This document shows positions 25,852 to 34,917 of a stretch of DNA of 64,000 nucleotides, piece after piece. The notes below the pieces were generated by a model. That model worked only from the letters and a program-made list of their open reading frames with translations. It was not told the DNA's origin and made no database searches. The first letter of the stretch is position 1, and each line of letters opens with the position of its first letter. The stretch spans positions 248,001 through 312,000 of the forward strand of contig NZ_FOOR01000001.1 in NCBI RefSeq assembly GCF_900113255.1, written 5' to 3'. The DNA comes from Novosphingobium sp. CF614. Its GTDB lineage: Bacteria > Pseudomonadota > Alphaproteobacteria > Sphingomonadales > Sphingomonadaceae. The position numbers and the translations under genes are program-made.

Positions 25852-26577
25852 TCATCCCGGCCCCGGCGTGTCGATCGGCGTCGGCTTGATCGGCGCCGAA
25901 AAAATCACCGAGAATTCGATGCGGCGGTTGGCCGGGTCGAGCGGATCGAGGCCCGCGATCGGATGCTTCGAACCCAGCCCGGCGGCGCGCAGCCCGTCGG
26001 CCGGGATGCCGCGCCCGATCAGGGCCCAGCGCACCGCCTCGGCACGGGCCATCGAAAGCGCGGTGTTGGTCCGCGGGTCGCCATTGCCGTCGGTGTGCCC
26101 GGTCACGGCGATGATGCTGCCCACGCACGGGCGCAGCGCATGGGCGACTTCGTCCAGCAGCTTCTCGCTCGCCGGGTCGATCCGCGCGCTCGCTTCGGTG
26201 AAACGGATCGTGCGGGTTTCGAGGATGCGCGCGACGTCGTCCTGGCAATGCAGCGGGGCGACCCGCATCCCATCGCCTTGACGCGCCCAACTGATGCCGC
26301 CGATCCCGGGGACGTGCGCCACGCGTTCGGCGACGCGGGTGCGGGTGGCGGAATCGAGCCCGGCGCCGCCTGACAGGATCGGATGGCGCGTCAGCCAGCC
26401 GTAGCGATCGCGAAAGGCCAGCTTCACCCCCTTGCCGCCGGCCGCGTCGCGCGCGGCGCGTGCCTGGCGGTCAAGCCCGGCGATGAATACCGGGCCATTC
26501 CAGTTGGTCGCCGCGAACGACAGCGCCAGGCACAAGGCCGCACCGGCGGCAACGATCGAGGCTCGGCGTGGATTCAT
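25852..26577 (-). CDS. OmpA-family peptidoglycan-binding protein
   Basis: A 241-residue protein with an N-terminal hydrophobic signal or anchor (ASIVAAGAALCLALSFAA). A middle region of about 90 residues resembles BON-type modules (RVAERVAHVPGIGGISW). The C-terminal OmpA domain shows TIRFTEASARIDPASEKLLDEVA, VTGHTDGNGDPRTNTALSMARAEAV and the NRRIEFSV end. It probably links the envelope to peptidoglycan. The ATG at 26577 is immediately next to the long repeat copy C, so its promoter must lie in or beyond that repeat. Confidence 0.82.
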   Translation of the reverse strand: MNPRRASIVAAGAALCLALSFAATNWNGPVFIAGLDRQARAARDAAGGKGVKLAFRDRYGWLTRHPILSGGAGLDSATRTRVAERVAHVPGIGGISWARQGDGMRVAPLHCQDDVARILETRTIRFTEASARIDPASEKLLDEVAHALRPCVGSIIAVTGHTDGNGDPRTNTALSMARAEAVRWALIGRGIPADGLRAAGLGSKHPIAGLDPLDPANRRIEFSVIFSAPIKPTPIDTPGPG

Positions 26578-26609
26578 GGCGCCAAGCCTAGAGTCTTCGG
26601 GCCGATATG

Positions 26610-26873
26610 TCATACCCAGTTTCCGGGGGAGAGGCTCGTCTGTTCCCCTTGGTCGCTGCAAGCCGTCGAACGACGAAGCGGCCGGAAGCAGGAGCACCGA
26701 ACAAGCGATTCGGGATCGGCCATCGACGCGAGCAGCGGTCCGCTTGGTTCGGAGCCTGCGAAGCGGGTGAAGCAATCCAGCGCAGCACGAACCGCCGCTG
26801 GATTGCCGCGCCGCCTTCGGCGGCTCGCAAGGACGAAAAGGGGGAGATGAGTCTCACTCAAAGAGACTTGGTA
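26610..26873 (-). repeat. Long dispersed repeat, copy C (about 264 bp)
   Basis: Read on the minus strand it starts TGATACCAAGTCTCTTTGAG, then TGAGACTCATCTCCCC, CCTTGCGAGCCGCCGAAGGC, GGCAATCCAGC and TGGATTGCTTCACCCGCTTC, all shared with copy B. The far end reads GAAACTGGGTATGAC, an imperfect inverted copy of the start. The element sits exactly between the flippase stop and the OmpA-family start. The TGA of the flippase gene is the first three bases of the element. Confidence 0.82.
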
Positions 26874-28394
26874 TCAGACGGTCTTGGTCTTCTGGAACAG
26901 CTTGCGGTCTTCCGGGCCGAACGCCTTCTTCCAGATCACCAGCAGGTAGGAGCCCAGGATCGCCGGGATGCCGAAGGCCAGTTCCGCCCATTCGGGCAGG
27001 AACCGCGTGGCCAGGTAGCCGAGCACCACCGCCGGCGCCGCCGCCCAGATCAGCGCCCAGCGCCAGTTGTTGATCGGCTGGCCGAGGAAGCGCGCCAGCA
27101 TCCGCGACTTGACGATCGAGGCGAGCCCCAGCGAGACCATCAGCGCGGCGGCGGCGGTCGCGGCCTGGTACAGCGAATTGTAGCCCCAGCGCTGCATCAG
27201 CAGGATCCCCCCCAGTGTCAGCGCCGCCTGCAGGCCGATCGTCAGCAGCGATACGACCAGGTTCTTGACGCGCGCGACGTAGACCAGCGCCGCTTCGCTG
27301 ACCACGGCGGTAGCCGCGACGACTTCGGCCGCGAGCAGCAGCGCCAGCGCGCCGGTGCCGCCCACGAACTCGCGCCCGACCAGGCCCATCACCCCTTCGC
27401 CGGGAATGGCCAGCGCCAGCGCGATGCCGGCTTGCGCGGCGGTGATCCAGAAGCCGACCTGGCAGACCTGCCGCGCGATCGCCCCGTAGTCCTTCAGCTT
27501 GAGGTTGCGGGTGATGACGGGCCCCAGCACCGGCTCGAAGCTGGTCTTGAGCTTCTGCGGCAGGCTCGCGACCTGCTGCGCGGCATAGTAGACGCCGACG
27601 GCGGAAGGCGGGGCGAGGAAGCCGAGCAGGAAGATGTCGACGCGGCGCGTGCCCCATTCGATCGCGTCGGCCAGCGCGATCGGCAGCGATCGCACCGCCA
27701 GCTTGCGCATCTCGCGCGGTTTGGGCCGCCAGCCCCTCGGCACCCCGTATTCGCGGAAGAACGGCACGAAGGCGGTGAGCGCGGCAGCCAGGATCGAGGC
27801 GATATAGGCCAACGAAAGGCCGCTTTCCGGCGCGATCCAGATCATCGCGCCGGCCATGATCGAGATCGTCCAGGGCTCCACGATGGCGCGCGACCAGACG
27901 GTCGGGCTGATCCGCAGGCGATAGGCGAGCGCGGCCAGCCATATCTCGGTCAACGTGAGCGGCGGAATGGCGATCACCATCAGCCGGTCGATCTCGGTAA
28001 AGTTTCCTCCGGGAAACATCGGCGCGGGCACCAGGTAGAACAGCAGCGCCGCGCCGCAGCTGGCGATCACTGCCAGGATCGTGCCGTCGGCGATGACGTT
28101 GGCCGGGTGGACATGCCCCTCGGCCTCGGAAAGCCGCTGGGCCAGGCCGCGCTTCTCGCCCATGGTGCACAGCATCGCGGTCAATTCGATCACCACCAGC
28201 GCCGAGGCGAAGCGGCCCAGCGCCTCCGGGCCATAGGCGCCGGCGCGGCCGGCGATGAACAGGAACGGGATGCGCGCGGCCAGACGCAGGAAGAAACCGA
28301 AGAGGTTCGCACGCCCCCCCTTGGCGAGCGCGGCGATATCGTCGTGCTCGCGGGTTTCCCGTACTGCCGCCTCGCGCGCCGGGGAATCGTTCAA
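26874..28394 (-). CDS. Polysaccharide (lipopolysaccharide) flippase, Wzx/MATE-like
   Basis: A 506-residue polytopic membrane protein of about 12-14 helices with the layout of oligosaccharide flippases (for example ALVVIELTAMLCTMGEKRGLAQRL, and ADAIEWGTRRVDIFLLGFLAPPSAVGVYYAA). It probably exports lipid-linked sugars for surface polysaccharide. The start is a TTG whose bases overlap the gpsA stop (TTGA), with AGGAG seven bases upstream; no ATG lies near. The C-terminus KTKTV ends on a TGA supplied by the repeat, so the original end may have been different. Confidence 0.82.
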   Translation of the reverse strand: MNDSPAREAAVRETREHDDIAALAKGGRANLFGFFLRLAARIPFLFIAGRAGAYGPEALGRFASALVVIELTAMLCTMGEKRGLAQRLSEAEGHVHPANVIADGTILAVIASCGAALLFYLVPAPMFPGGNFTEIDRLMVIAIPPLTLTEIWLAALAYRLRISPTVWSRAIVEPWTISIMAGAMIWIAPESGLSLAYIASILAAALTAFVPFFREYGVPRGWRPKPREMRKLAVRSLPIALADAIEWGTRRVDIFLLGFLAPPSAVGVYYAAQQVASLPQKLKTSFEPVLGPVITRNLKLKDYGAIARQVCQVGFWITAAQAGIALALAIPGEGVMGLVGREFVGGTGALALLLAAEVVAATAVVSEAALVYVARVKNLVVSLLTIGLQAALTLGGILLMQRWGYNSLYQAATAAAALMVSLGLASIVKSRMLARFLGQPINNWRWALIWAAAPAVVLGYLATRFLPEWAELAFGIPAILGSYLLVIWKKAFGPEDRKLFQKTKTV

Positions 28395-29404
28395 AGAGCA
28401 GGCTCCTGTTCGGCCCGGAGCGGCCGCGACAGCAGCCGCGACACGACCGCGCCGGCCGGTGCCGCGCCGTCAAGCAGGAGGCGGACCGCCTCCACGATCG
28501 GCATCTGGATACCCTCGCGGCGGGCCAGGTCGGCCAGCACCGGCGCGGTGGCGGCACCTTCGGCGACGCTGTTCTTGCCGGCCAGCGCCTCTGCCGCCGT
28601 CAGTCCCTGGCCGAGCGCGAGGCCCAGCGAGAAATTGCGGCTGGAAGTGGACGAACAGGTCAGGACCAGATCTCCCAACCCGCAGAGCCCCGACAGGGTT
28701 TCCCCCCGTGCGCCGCGGGCGAGGCCAAAGCGCAGCATTTCCGCGTAGCCGCGTGCAATCAGCGCCGCGCGCGCGTTCTGGCCCAGCTTCAGCCCCTCCA
28801 CCACGCCGCAGGCGATGGCGAGCACGTTCTTCACCGCGCCGCCGATTTCGGCACCGATCACGTCGTCCGAATAATAGGGCCGCAGCGCCGGCCGGGCGAT
28901 CAGCGGCGCCAGCCGGTCCCACTGCGGCTCGCCGCCGGAGCAGGCGAGGGTGACGGCGGTGGGCAGCCCGGCGGCCACCTCGTGCGCGAAAGTCGGGCCG
29001 GAAAGCACCGCGAGGCGCGCGCCGGGCGCGGCATCGGCGGCGACATCGGCCATCAGGCGGCCGGTCCCGGCCTCGATCCCCTTGGCGCAGAGCACCAGAT
29101 CGCGCTCGCCGCCGTCCTTCATGGCCGGCAGCCCGGCGATCACCGAGGCAAGGAACTGCGCGGGCACGACCACCAGCAGCACCGGCAGCGCGGCCAGATC
29201 GGCGAAATCCCCGGTGGCGCGAATGGAACCGGCGAGCGCGGCGCCGGGCAGGTAGAGGCTGTTGCGGCGCTCTGCGTTGATTTCGCCGACCAGCTCCGCC
29301 TCGCGCGCCCAGAGCACCACTTCGCTGCCGTCGCTGGCCAGCGCCTGCGCCAGCGCCGTGCCCCAGGCACCCGCCCCGATCACGCCGATTCGCGCCGCAT
29401 TCAT
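28391..29404 (-). CDS. gpsA: Glycerol-3-phosphate dehydrogenase [NAD(P)+]
   Basis: A 337-residue enzyme reducing dihydroxyacetone phosphate to sn-glycerol 3-phosphate for phospholipid synthesis. The N-terminal Rossmann motif is [18 protein letters not shown]. The family signature segments are [58 protein letters not shown] (catalytic Lys) and [11 protein letters not shown]. Its ATG overlaps the tsaD stop (ATGA), so tsaD, gpsA and the flippase gene form one operon. Confidence 0.96.
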   Translation of the reverse strand: MNAARIGVIGAGAWGTALAQALASDGSEVVLWAREAELVGEINAERRNSLYLPGAALAGSIRATGDFADLAALPVLLVVVPAQFLASVIAGLPAMKDGGERDLVLCAKGIEAGTGRLMADVAADAAPGARLAVLSGPTFAHEVAAGLPTAVTLACSGGEPQWDRLAPLIARPALRPYYSDDVIGAEIGGAVKNVLAIACGVVEGLKLGQNARAALIARGYAEMLRFGLARGARGETLSGLCGLGDLVLTCSSTSSRNFSLGLALGQGLTAAEALAGKNSVAEGAATAPVLADLARREGIQMPIVEAVRLLLDGAAPAGAVVSRLLSRPLRAEQEPAL

Positions 29405-30510
29405 GCCTTCACTCCCGCGCCGCGCACCGTCTCGGCATCCGGATCGAGCGGCCAGCGCGGCCGCGCCGCCACGTCGAGCGGATCGGACTGGCCCAGTTCG
29501 AGCCGCTCGATACCGGCCCATGCGATCATTGCCGCGTTATCGGTACACAGCGTCAATGGCGGAGCGATGAACGGCAGGCCGTGTCCGGACGCCAGCGCTT
29601 CCAGCGCGGCGCGGATCGCCTGGTTGGCGGCGACCCCGCCGGCGACCACCAGCGCATTGACCGGGCCCACTTTCGCCAGCGCGCGGCGGGTGCGATCGAC
29701 CAGGCAGTCGATCGCCGCCTGCTGGAACGAGGCGGCGATATCGGCGTCGGTATAGTCCGGCCCTTCGGCAAGCTCGGGGCCGGCGGCATTCCCGCTGAAA
29801 CCGATCCCCTCCCCCGCGCCTGCCGGGCCGGTCGAGGCGCTTTTCGCCCGCATCACCGCGCTTTTCAGCCCAGCGAACGAAAAGTGCGGTTCGGCCGAAC
29901 CCAGCAGCGGGCGCGGCAGCGGCACCTTGCGCGCATCGCCGGCAAGCGCCAGCCGCTCCAGCGCCGGGCCGCCGGGATAGCCGAGGCCCAGCACTTTGGC
30001 CGACTTGTCGAAGGCCTCGCCCAGCGCGTCGTCGATCGTGGTGGCCAGGCGGCGGAACCGGCCCACCCCTGTCACCAGCAGGATCTGGCAATGCCCGCCA
30101 GAGACCAGCAGCAGCAGGTAGGGATATTCGAGACCAGGATCGGCCAGGCGCGGCGAGAGCGCGTGGCCTTCCAGGTGATTGACCGCGATCAGCGGCTTGC
30201 CGGTCGCCATCGCCAGCGCCTTGGCCGTCACCAGCCCGACCATCACCCCGCCGATCAGGCCGGGGCCGGCGGTGGCGGCGATGGCGTCCACCGCGTCCAG
30301 CCGCATGCCGGCATCGGCCAGGGTCGCCTCGATCAATGGCGCGAGCCGCTCGGCATGGGCGCGCGCCGCGATCTCGGGCACGACGCCGCCATAGGGGCGG
30401 TGCGCATCGTCCTGCGAGGCGATGCGCTGGGCGAGAATCACGCGCTCGCCAGTGACCAGCGCCGCGGCAGTCTCGTCACAGGAAGATTCGATGCCGAGAA
30501 CTATCCTCAT
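29401..30510 (-). CDS. tsaD: tRNA N6-adenosine threonylcarbamoyltransferase
   Basis: A 369-residue ASKHA-fold protein that with TsaB and TsaE transfers the threonylcarbamoyl group to A37 of ANN-reading tRNAs. Motifs are [16 protein letters not shown], the metal site around [11 protein letters not shown] and [17 protein letters not shown], and [10 protein letters not shown]. Between residues 230 and 260 is a low-complexity stretch ([19 protein letters not shown] followed by PELAEGPD) longer than in most homologues; part of it coincides with a REP-like sequence at 29,762-29,780. The ATG at 30510 is 44 bases from the divergent hemC start. Confidence 0.95.
   Translation of the reverse strand: MRIVLGIESSCDETAAALVTGERVILAQRIASQDDAHRPYGGVVPEIAARAHAERLAPLIEATLADAGMRLDAVDAIAATAGPGLIGGVMVGLVTAKALAMATGKPLIAVNHLEGHALSPRLADPGLEYPYLLLLVSGGHCQILLVTGVGRFRRLATTIDDALGEAFDKSAKVLGLGYPGGPALERLALAGDARKVPLPRPLLGSAEPHFSFAGLKSAVMRAKSASTGPAGAGEGIGFSGNAAGPELAEGPDYTDADIAASFQQAAIDCLVDRTRRALAKVGPVNALVVAGGVAANQAIRAALEALASGHGLPFIAPPLTLCTDNAAMIAWAGIERLELGQSDPLDVAARPRWPLDPDAETVRGAGVKA
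29762..29780. repeat. Possible REP fragment inside tsaD
   Basis: CCTTCGGCAAGCTCGGGGC matches the REP consensus CTTCGACAAGCTCGGGACGAGCGG with two changes over this length, but the GAGCGG end is missing. It encodes part of PELAEGP in a variable loop of TsaD. It may be chance in so GC-rich a genome. Confidence 0.3.
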
Positions 30511-30554
30511 CCCACCTTTCCCTGAACGACATTGACGGGTAGCACAAGCCGCCC

Positions 30555-31502
30555 ATGGAAACGCAGACACATACCCAAGACCAGACTTTCCGCCTCGGCA
30601 CCCGCCGCTCGCCGCTCGCCATGGCCCAGGCCGGGGAAGCGCGAGACCGGCTGGCGAAGGCGCATGGAATCGATCCCGCGCATATAGAGATCGTGGCCGT
30701 CACCGCCAGCGGCGATCGCATCCAGGATCGCGCGCTCGCCGAGATCGGCGGCAAGGCGCTGTGGACCAAGGAACTCGACGCCTGGCTGGCGAGCGGCGAG
30801 ATCGACTTCGCGGTCCATTCGGCCAAGGATGTGGAAACGCTGCGGCCCGAGGGGTTCGCGATCGGCGCGGTGCTGGAGCGCGAGGACGTGCGCGACGTGC
30901 TGGTCGGCGCCGCCAGCATCGCCGCGCTGCCGCAAGGCGCGGTGGTCGGCACCAGCGCGCCGCGCCGCGCCGCGCAGTTGCTCCATGCCCGGCCGGACTG
31001 CAAGGTCGTCACCTTCCGGGGCAACGTGGCAACGCGGCTTGCCCGGCTGGCGGCCGGAGAAGCCGACGCCACGTTCCTCGCCGCCGCCGGGCTGAGGCGG
31101 CTGGGCGAGGCCGGCACCGGCCACCCGCTCGACGCCGAACACTGGCTGCCCGCGCCGGGGCAGGCGGCGATCCTGGTCGAATGCCGCGCCGACGATGCCC
31201 GCACCCGCGCCTTCCTGTCCGCGATCGACGATGCGCCCAGCCGTGACGCGGTCCTGGCCGAGCGCGCGCTGCTGGCGGGCCTGGGCGGCAACTGCCACAG
31301 CCCGGTCGCCGTGCTCACCCGCGCCGAAGGCGGCGAGCTGGTCATGCGCGCGGCGCTCTACAGCCCGGACGGGGCCGAGCATGTCGAAGGCGAAGCGCGT
31401 TTCGCGGCAGGCGACGCGCGCGGCCCGGCCCGCCTCGCCGCCGACCTGCTCGCCCGCGCGGCGCCCGCCATTGCCGTCCATTTCGGCGGTCCCGGCGGCT
31501 GA
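30555..31502 (+). CDS. hemC: Hydroxymethylbilane synthase (porphobilinogen deaminase)
   Basis: A 315-residue enzyme joining four porphobilinogen units to hydroxymethylbilane. [15 protein letters not shown] is the N-terminal signature. The catalytic Asp is in VHSAKDVET (Asp near 92), [12 protein letters not shown] is conserved, and the dipyrromethane cofactor cysteine is in [11 protein letters not shown] (Cys near 247). The start ATG has no obvious Shine-Dalgarno sequence. First gene of hemC-hemD-mitofilin, divergent from tsaD. Confidence 0.96.
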   Translation: METQTHTQDQTFRLGTRRSPLAMAQAGEARDRLAKAHGIDPAHIEIVAVTASGDRIQDRALAEIGGKALWTKELDAWLASGEIDFAVHSAKDVETLRPEGFAIGAVLEREDVRDVLVGAASIAALPQGAVVGTSAPRRAAQLLHARPDCKVVTFRGNVATRLARLAAGEADATFLAAAGLRRLGEAGTGHPLDAEHWLPAPGQAAILVECRADDARTRAFLSAIDDAPSRDAVLAERALLAGLGGNCHSPVAVLTRAEGGELVMRAALYSPDGAEHVEGEARFAAGDARGPARLAADLLARAAPAIAVHFGGPGG

Positions 31503-31504
31503 CC

Positions 31505-32221
31505 ATGGCGCTTCCGGTGCTCGTCCTGCGGCCCGAGCCGGGCGCCACGGCGACCGCCGGCAAGGCCCGCGCGATGGGCCTTGATGCCCACGCGTTCCCG
31601 CTCTTCGCGGTCCGCCCCCTGCCCTGGGAACCGGTCCCGCGCGGGGAGATCGACGCGGTGCTGCTCGGCAGCGCCAATGCCGTGCGGCATGGCGGCCCGG
31701 CGCTGGCGGCCTATCGCGGCCTTCCCGCCTATGCCGTGGGCGCGAAGACGGCCGATGGCGCGCGGGCGGCGGGCCTCGATGTCGTCGCCGCCGGCGCGGG
31801 CGGGCTGCAACCGCTGCTCGGCGCGCTCCGGCCGGACCACCGGAGGCTGCTGCGCCTTGCCGGGCGCGAGCGGGTGGAGCTGGACGTTCCCAAGGGCATC
31901 GGCCTGGTCACGCGCGAAGTCTATGCCAGCGATCCGCTGCCGCTGCCGGCCGGGCTGGCCGGGCTGCTGGCGCGGCCAGCCCTGGCCCTGCTGCATTCGG
32001 GCGAGGCCGCCGCGCGTTTCGCGAGGCTGTGCGACGAAGCCGGGATCGAGCGCGGGCGGATCCTGCTCGCCGCGATCGGCCCGCGTGTCGCCGCGCGCGC
32101 CGGGACCGGCTGGGCCATGCTGCGCGGCGCGCAAGTGCCCGATGACGCCGCATTGCTGGCCTTGGCCGTCCGGATGTGCGAAGAGGCGCTTTCGGGATCA
32201 CAACTGCCAGAACAAGACTGA
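31505..32221 (+). CDS. hemD: Uroporphyrinogen-III synthase
   Basis: A 238-residue protein of the HemD fold, a diverse family. Recognisable features are VLVLRPEPGATATAGKARAMGLDAHAFPLF at the start, AVLLGSANAVRHGG, AYAVGAKTADGARAAGLDV near the middle, and AIGPRVAARAG in the second lobe. It closes and inverts ring D of hydroxymethylbilane. It begins 2 bases after hemC and ends directly at the start of the mitofilin-like gene, so the identification rests on both sequence and position. Confidence 0.9.
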   Translation: MALPVLVLRPEPGATATAGKARAMGLDAHAFPLFAVRPLPWEPVPRGEIDAVLLGSANAVRHGGPALAAYRGLPAYAVGAKTADGARAAGLDVVAAGAGGLQPLLGALRPDHRRLLRLAGRERVELDVPKGIGLVTREVYASDPLPLPAGLAGLLARPALALLHSGEAAARFARLCDEAGIERGRILLAAIGPRVAARAGTGWAMLRGAQVPDDAALLALAVRMCEEALSGSQLPEQD

Positions 32222-33139
32222 ATGCAGGACTACTCCGCGACAATTTCGCCGCCCCCGCTCCGCCCGCGTTCGCGCGGCGTGACGCTGTTCGTCGCCCTGG
32301 TGGCTTTCGTTCTCGGCGCGGCGGTGTTCGCCTGGGCTTCGTCGCAAGGCTATCTTTCGAAAGTCCTGCCCCGGCCTGAAGCCCAGGAAACCGCCGCGGT
32401 CGTCCTCGCGGTTCCAACCGACGAGTCCGGCCAGGAGATCGTCCCCACGCCGCCGAAGTCCACCGCCGCGCAGATGGCGGCGATCGGATCGGTCGAAGGC
32501 CGGCTGGCGCTGCTCGAAGACCGGATTTCGCGCATCGATTTCCAGACCGACGCGGCATCGGGCAATGCCGCGCGGGCGGAAGGCCTGCTGATCGCCTTCG
32601 CCGCGCGCCGCATGATCGACCGGGGCGAACCGCTCAGCTACGTCGCCGACCAGCTCAGGCTGCGCTTCATGAACGCCCAGCCGCGCGCGGTGGAAACGAT
32701 CATCGCGTTCAGCCGGAGCCCGGTCACCATCGACGAACTGACCGCCCGGCTCGAGGCGCTTTCACCGCAACTGACCGTGGCCGAGGACAAGCTGAGCCTG
32801 TGGGAACGGGCGCGTCACGAACTCGGCTCGCTGTTCGTGGTCCGGCGCGATTCCTCGGCGCTGATGACGCCCTCGGCACGCATCGACCGCGCCCGGGTGA
32901 TGCTCACCGCCCACCGCATCGACAATGCCGTCAGCGAAGTCGAGCGCCTGCCCGGCGCCGAAGCCGCCGACATATGGATCACCGACGCGCGCCGCTATGA
33001 GCAGGTCCAGCAGGCACTGGACCTGCTCGAAACCACCGCCATGCTCGAACCCAGCCGCCTGCAGGACGCCGCCGGCCACAAAATCGACCAGCCCAGCCCC
33101 CTGGCGACGCCGGCACCGGCGCCGCCGAAGCCCGAGTAG
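32222..33139 (+). CDS. Mitofilin-family inner-membrane protein
   Basis: A 305-residue protein with one transmembrane helix near the N-terminus (GVTLFVALVAFVLGAAVFAWA), a helical section (STAAQMAAIGSVEGRLALLEDRI) and a C-terminal mitofilin-signature-like domain (RIDRARVMLTAHRIDNAVSEVERLPGAEAADIWITDARRYEQVQQALDLLE). In alphaproteobacteria a mitofilin homologue next to hemCD is usual. It is related to Mic60, which bends mitochondrial inner membrane. Its ATG directly abuts the hemD stop. Confidence 0.85.
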   Translation: MQDYSATISPPPLRPRSRGVTLFVALVAFVLGAAVFAWASSQGYLSKVLPRPEAQETAAVVLAVPTDESGQEIVPTPPKSTAAQMAAIGSVEGRLALLEDRISRIDFQTDAASGNAARAEGLLIAFAARRMIDRGEPLSYVADQLRLRFMNAQPRAVETIIAFSRSPVTIDELTARLEALSPQLTVAEDKLSLWERARHELGSLFVVRRDSSALMTPSARIDRARVMLTAHRIDNAVSEVERLPGAEAADIWITDARRYEQVQQALDLLETTAMLEPSRLQDAAGHKIDQPSPLATPAPAPPKPE

Positions 33140-33186
33140 CGCTGCCGCGCGAAAGCGCTTGCCAAAAACGGCGTGGCACTTTTTCC

Positions 33187-33218
33187 TTGACATGCGTAAC
33201 CATATAGGTTATACATGT
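33187..33218 (+). promoter_or_regulatory. Consensus sigma-70 promoter overlapped by a 29-bp palindrome, no obvious gene behind it
   Basis: TTGACA (33187-33192), a 17-base spacer and TATACA (33210-33215): nearly perfect. An imperfect palindrome (ACATGCGTAACC ... GGTTATACATGT, 33,190-33,218, 10 of 12 arm positions matched) spans the spacer and -10, as repressor operators do. It points rightward into repeat copy D and only a 41-codon frame follows (33,237-33,362). Confidence 0.6.
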
Positions 33219-33244
33219 CCTCATCGACGCAAGACCATGACCCC

Positions 33245-33442
33245 TCGTTTCATCATTGCGAGCCACCGCAAGCGGTGTGGCAATCCCGGGCGTTCGGCGG
33301 CCGCCTTGGATCGCTTCGGCGGCATCGCGGCAATGGCGGGCGGGCAAGGGCGGGCGAGATGATACCAAGTCTATCGAAGTGAGACTCAATCTGCGCCCTT
33401 CGACGAGGGGGAGATGAGTCTCGCTTCAAGAGACCGGGTATG
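33245..33442 (+). repeat. Long dispersed repeat, composite copy D
   Basis: TCATCATTGCGAGCCACCGC and GGCAATCCC at the left match internal blocks of copies B and C. Further right comes TGATACCAAGTCTATCGAAG with GTGAGACTCA, then GAGATGAGTCTCGCTTCAAG and AGACCGGGTATGACC, which is an inverted copy of the same end. So the two ends of the family face each other here. The 33,140-33,474 spacer contains only this repeat and the orphan promoter. Confidence 0.7.
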
Positions 33443-33474
33443 ACCCATCCGATGGCCCACAGCCGGAAAGAAGA

Positions 33475-34899
33475 TCAGGAGGCCGCGCCGGGCCCGTCCT
33501 GCCAGGTGCCGCCAAGGGCGCGGAACAGGTCGACCTGGGCGAAGGCCACCGCGCGGGTTGCCTGCGCATATTCGGCTTCGGACTGCGCCAACGTGCGCTG
33601 CGCGTCCAGCACGGCGAGGGCGTCCGCCTGCCCCCTGCTCTGGCGCGCAAGGCTTACTTTCGCCGCGCGATCGGCCGCATCGCGGGCAGAGGCCAGCCGG
33701 GCCTTGCGCAGCAGCGCATTGCGATAGGACGAAAGCGCGGTCTCGGTTTCCTCCAGGGCATGCAGCACGGCCCCGTCGAACGCAGCAAGGTCCGCCTGCG
33801 TATCCGCCTTCGCTGATCCGATGCGCGCGCGGATGGCTTCCTGGTTGGGGAAAGCCCATGAGATCAGCGGGCCGAACAGCCAGCGCAGCGGCCCGCCGCC
33901 CAGCACGTCGGTCGCGCCTATTGCCGTGGTGCCGATCGAGCCGCCCAGGGTGATGCGGGGATAGAGGTCCGCGGTCGCCACGCCGGTCCGCGCGGTGTCG
34001 GCCGCCAGGCGGCGTTCGGCCGCCCGGACATCGGGCCGCCGGGCCAGCAGCACCCGCCCGTCGCCAACCGGGATCGGCTGACCAACGTCCGGCGTGGTGG
34101 TGCGCAGGCGCGCCGCTTCCGGCAGCGCCTGGGGGGTACGGCCGGTCAGCGTCGCCAGCCGGAACAGCGCGGCATCGCGCGCCGCCTGCAACGCGGGGAT
34201 CGCGGCGGCCTGCTGATCGCGCAACTGAGTCACGCGGATCACGTCGAGCCGTTCGTTGAGGCCGCGCTCGAACCGGGCATTGGTGATCCTGACCGAACGA
34301 TCGAGCAGATCGACCGTGCGCCGTGCGACCGTGAGTTGCTCGGCAGCGCTGGTGGCATCGACATAGGCACGCACGGTATCGGCGACCACGGTCACGCGCA
34401 CCGCGTCGGCATCTTCGCGCGTGGCTTCCAGATCGGCCCGCGACGCCTCGATCCCGCGCTTGACGCGGCCGAACAGGTCGAGTTCGTAGGCAACGGAGAA
34501 CTCGCCGTCGATGGTCCGGCCCTCCCGGTCGGCGCCGGGCAGGACCTGGCTTTCGGAAGCACGGCCATAAGTGCCCGAAGCGTCTATTCCGGTTTGCGGC
34601 AAGGCGTTCGAGCGCGATCCGCGCAAGCTTGCGCGGGCCCTTTCGATCCGCGCCACCGCGACCCGGATATCGGTATTGGCGGCGAGCGCATCGGCGACGA
34701 GACCGTCGAGCACCGGATCGTCATAGAGCCGCCACCAGGCCGCCTGCGGCGCCGCGGTCGAAACGTCAGGCGACTGGCTCCCGGCGAAGGGCGCCTCGGC
34801 CGCCACCGGCGGGGTCGGCGCGACATAATCGGGGCCCACGGCACAAGCGGCGAGGCTGGTCGCGGCAAGCAGCGCCGCGACGAGGTTGCGCGTTTTCAT
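33475..34899 (-). CDS. RND efflux outer-membrane lipoprotein, NodT/OprM family
   Basis: A 474-residue outer-membrane channel protein. The lipoprotein signal MKTRNLVAALLAATSLAAC is followed by AVGPDYVAPTPPVA, the hallmark of the OprM/NodT family. The two-fold repeat of coiled-coil helices (ATREDADAVRVTVVADTVRAYVD; LLARRPDVRAAERRLAADTA) is present. It forms the outer exit duct for the RND pump encoded just upstream. Last gene of the four-gene efflux operon, 18 bases after the pump gene. Confidence 0.92.
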   Translation of the reverse strand: MKTRNLVAALLAATSLAACAVGPDYVAPTPPVAAEAPFAGSQSPDVSTAAPQAAWWRLYDDPVLDGLVADALAANTDIRVAVARIERARASLRGSRSNALPQTGIDASGTYGRASESQVLPGADREGRTIDGEFSVAYELDLFGRVKRGIEASRADLEATREDADAVRVTVVADTVRAYVDATSAAEQLTVARRTVDLLDRSVRITNARFERGLNERLDVIRVTQLRDQQAAAIPALQAARDAALFRLATLTGRTPQALPEAARLRTTTPDVGQPIPVGDGRVLLARRPDVRAAERRLAADTARTGVATADLYPRITLGGSIGTTAIGATDVLGGGPLRWLFGPLISWAFPNQEAIRARIGSAKADTQADLAAFDGAVLHALEETETALSSYRNALLRKARLASARDAADRAAKVSLARQSRGQADALAVLDAQRTLAQSEAEYAQATRAVAFAQVDLFRALGGTWQDGPGAAS

Positions 34900-34917
34900 G
34901 ACGTCGTTTCCTCCTAA

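Noticed and set aside
25804..25855. A 22-codon frame starting at the OmpA-family stop, with a CACTATGCCGGGG duplication
   Set aside because: Too short, no ribosome site and no conservation evidence; probably the spacer and leader of the 30-residue gene.
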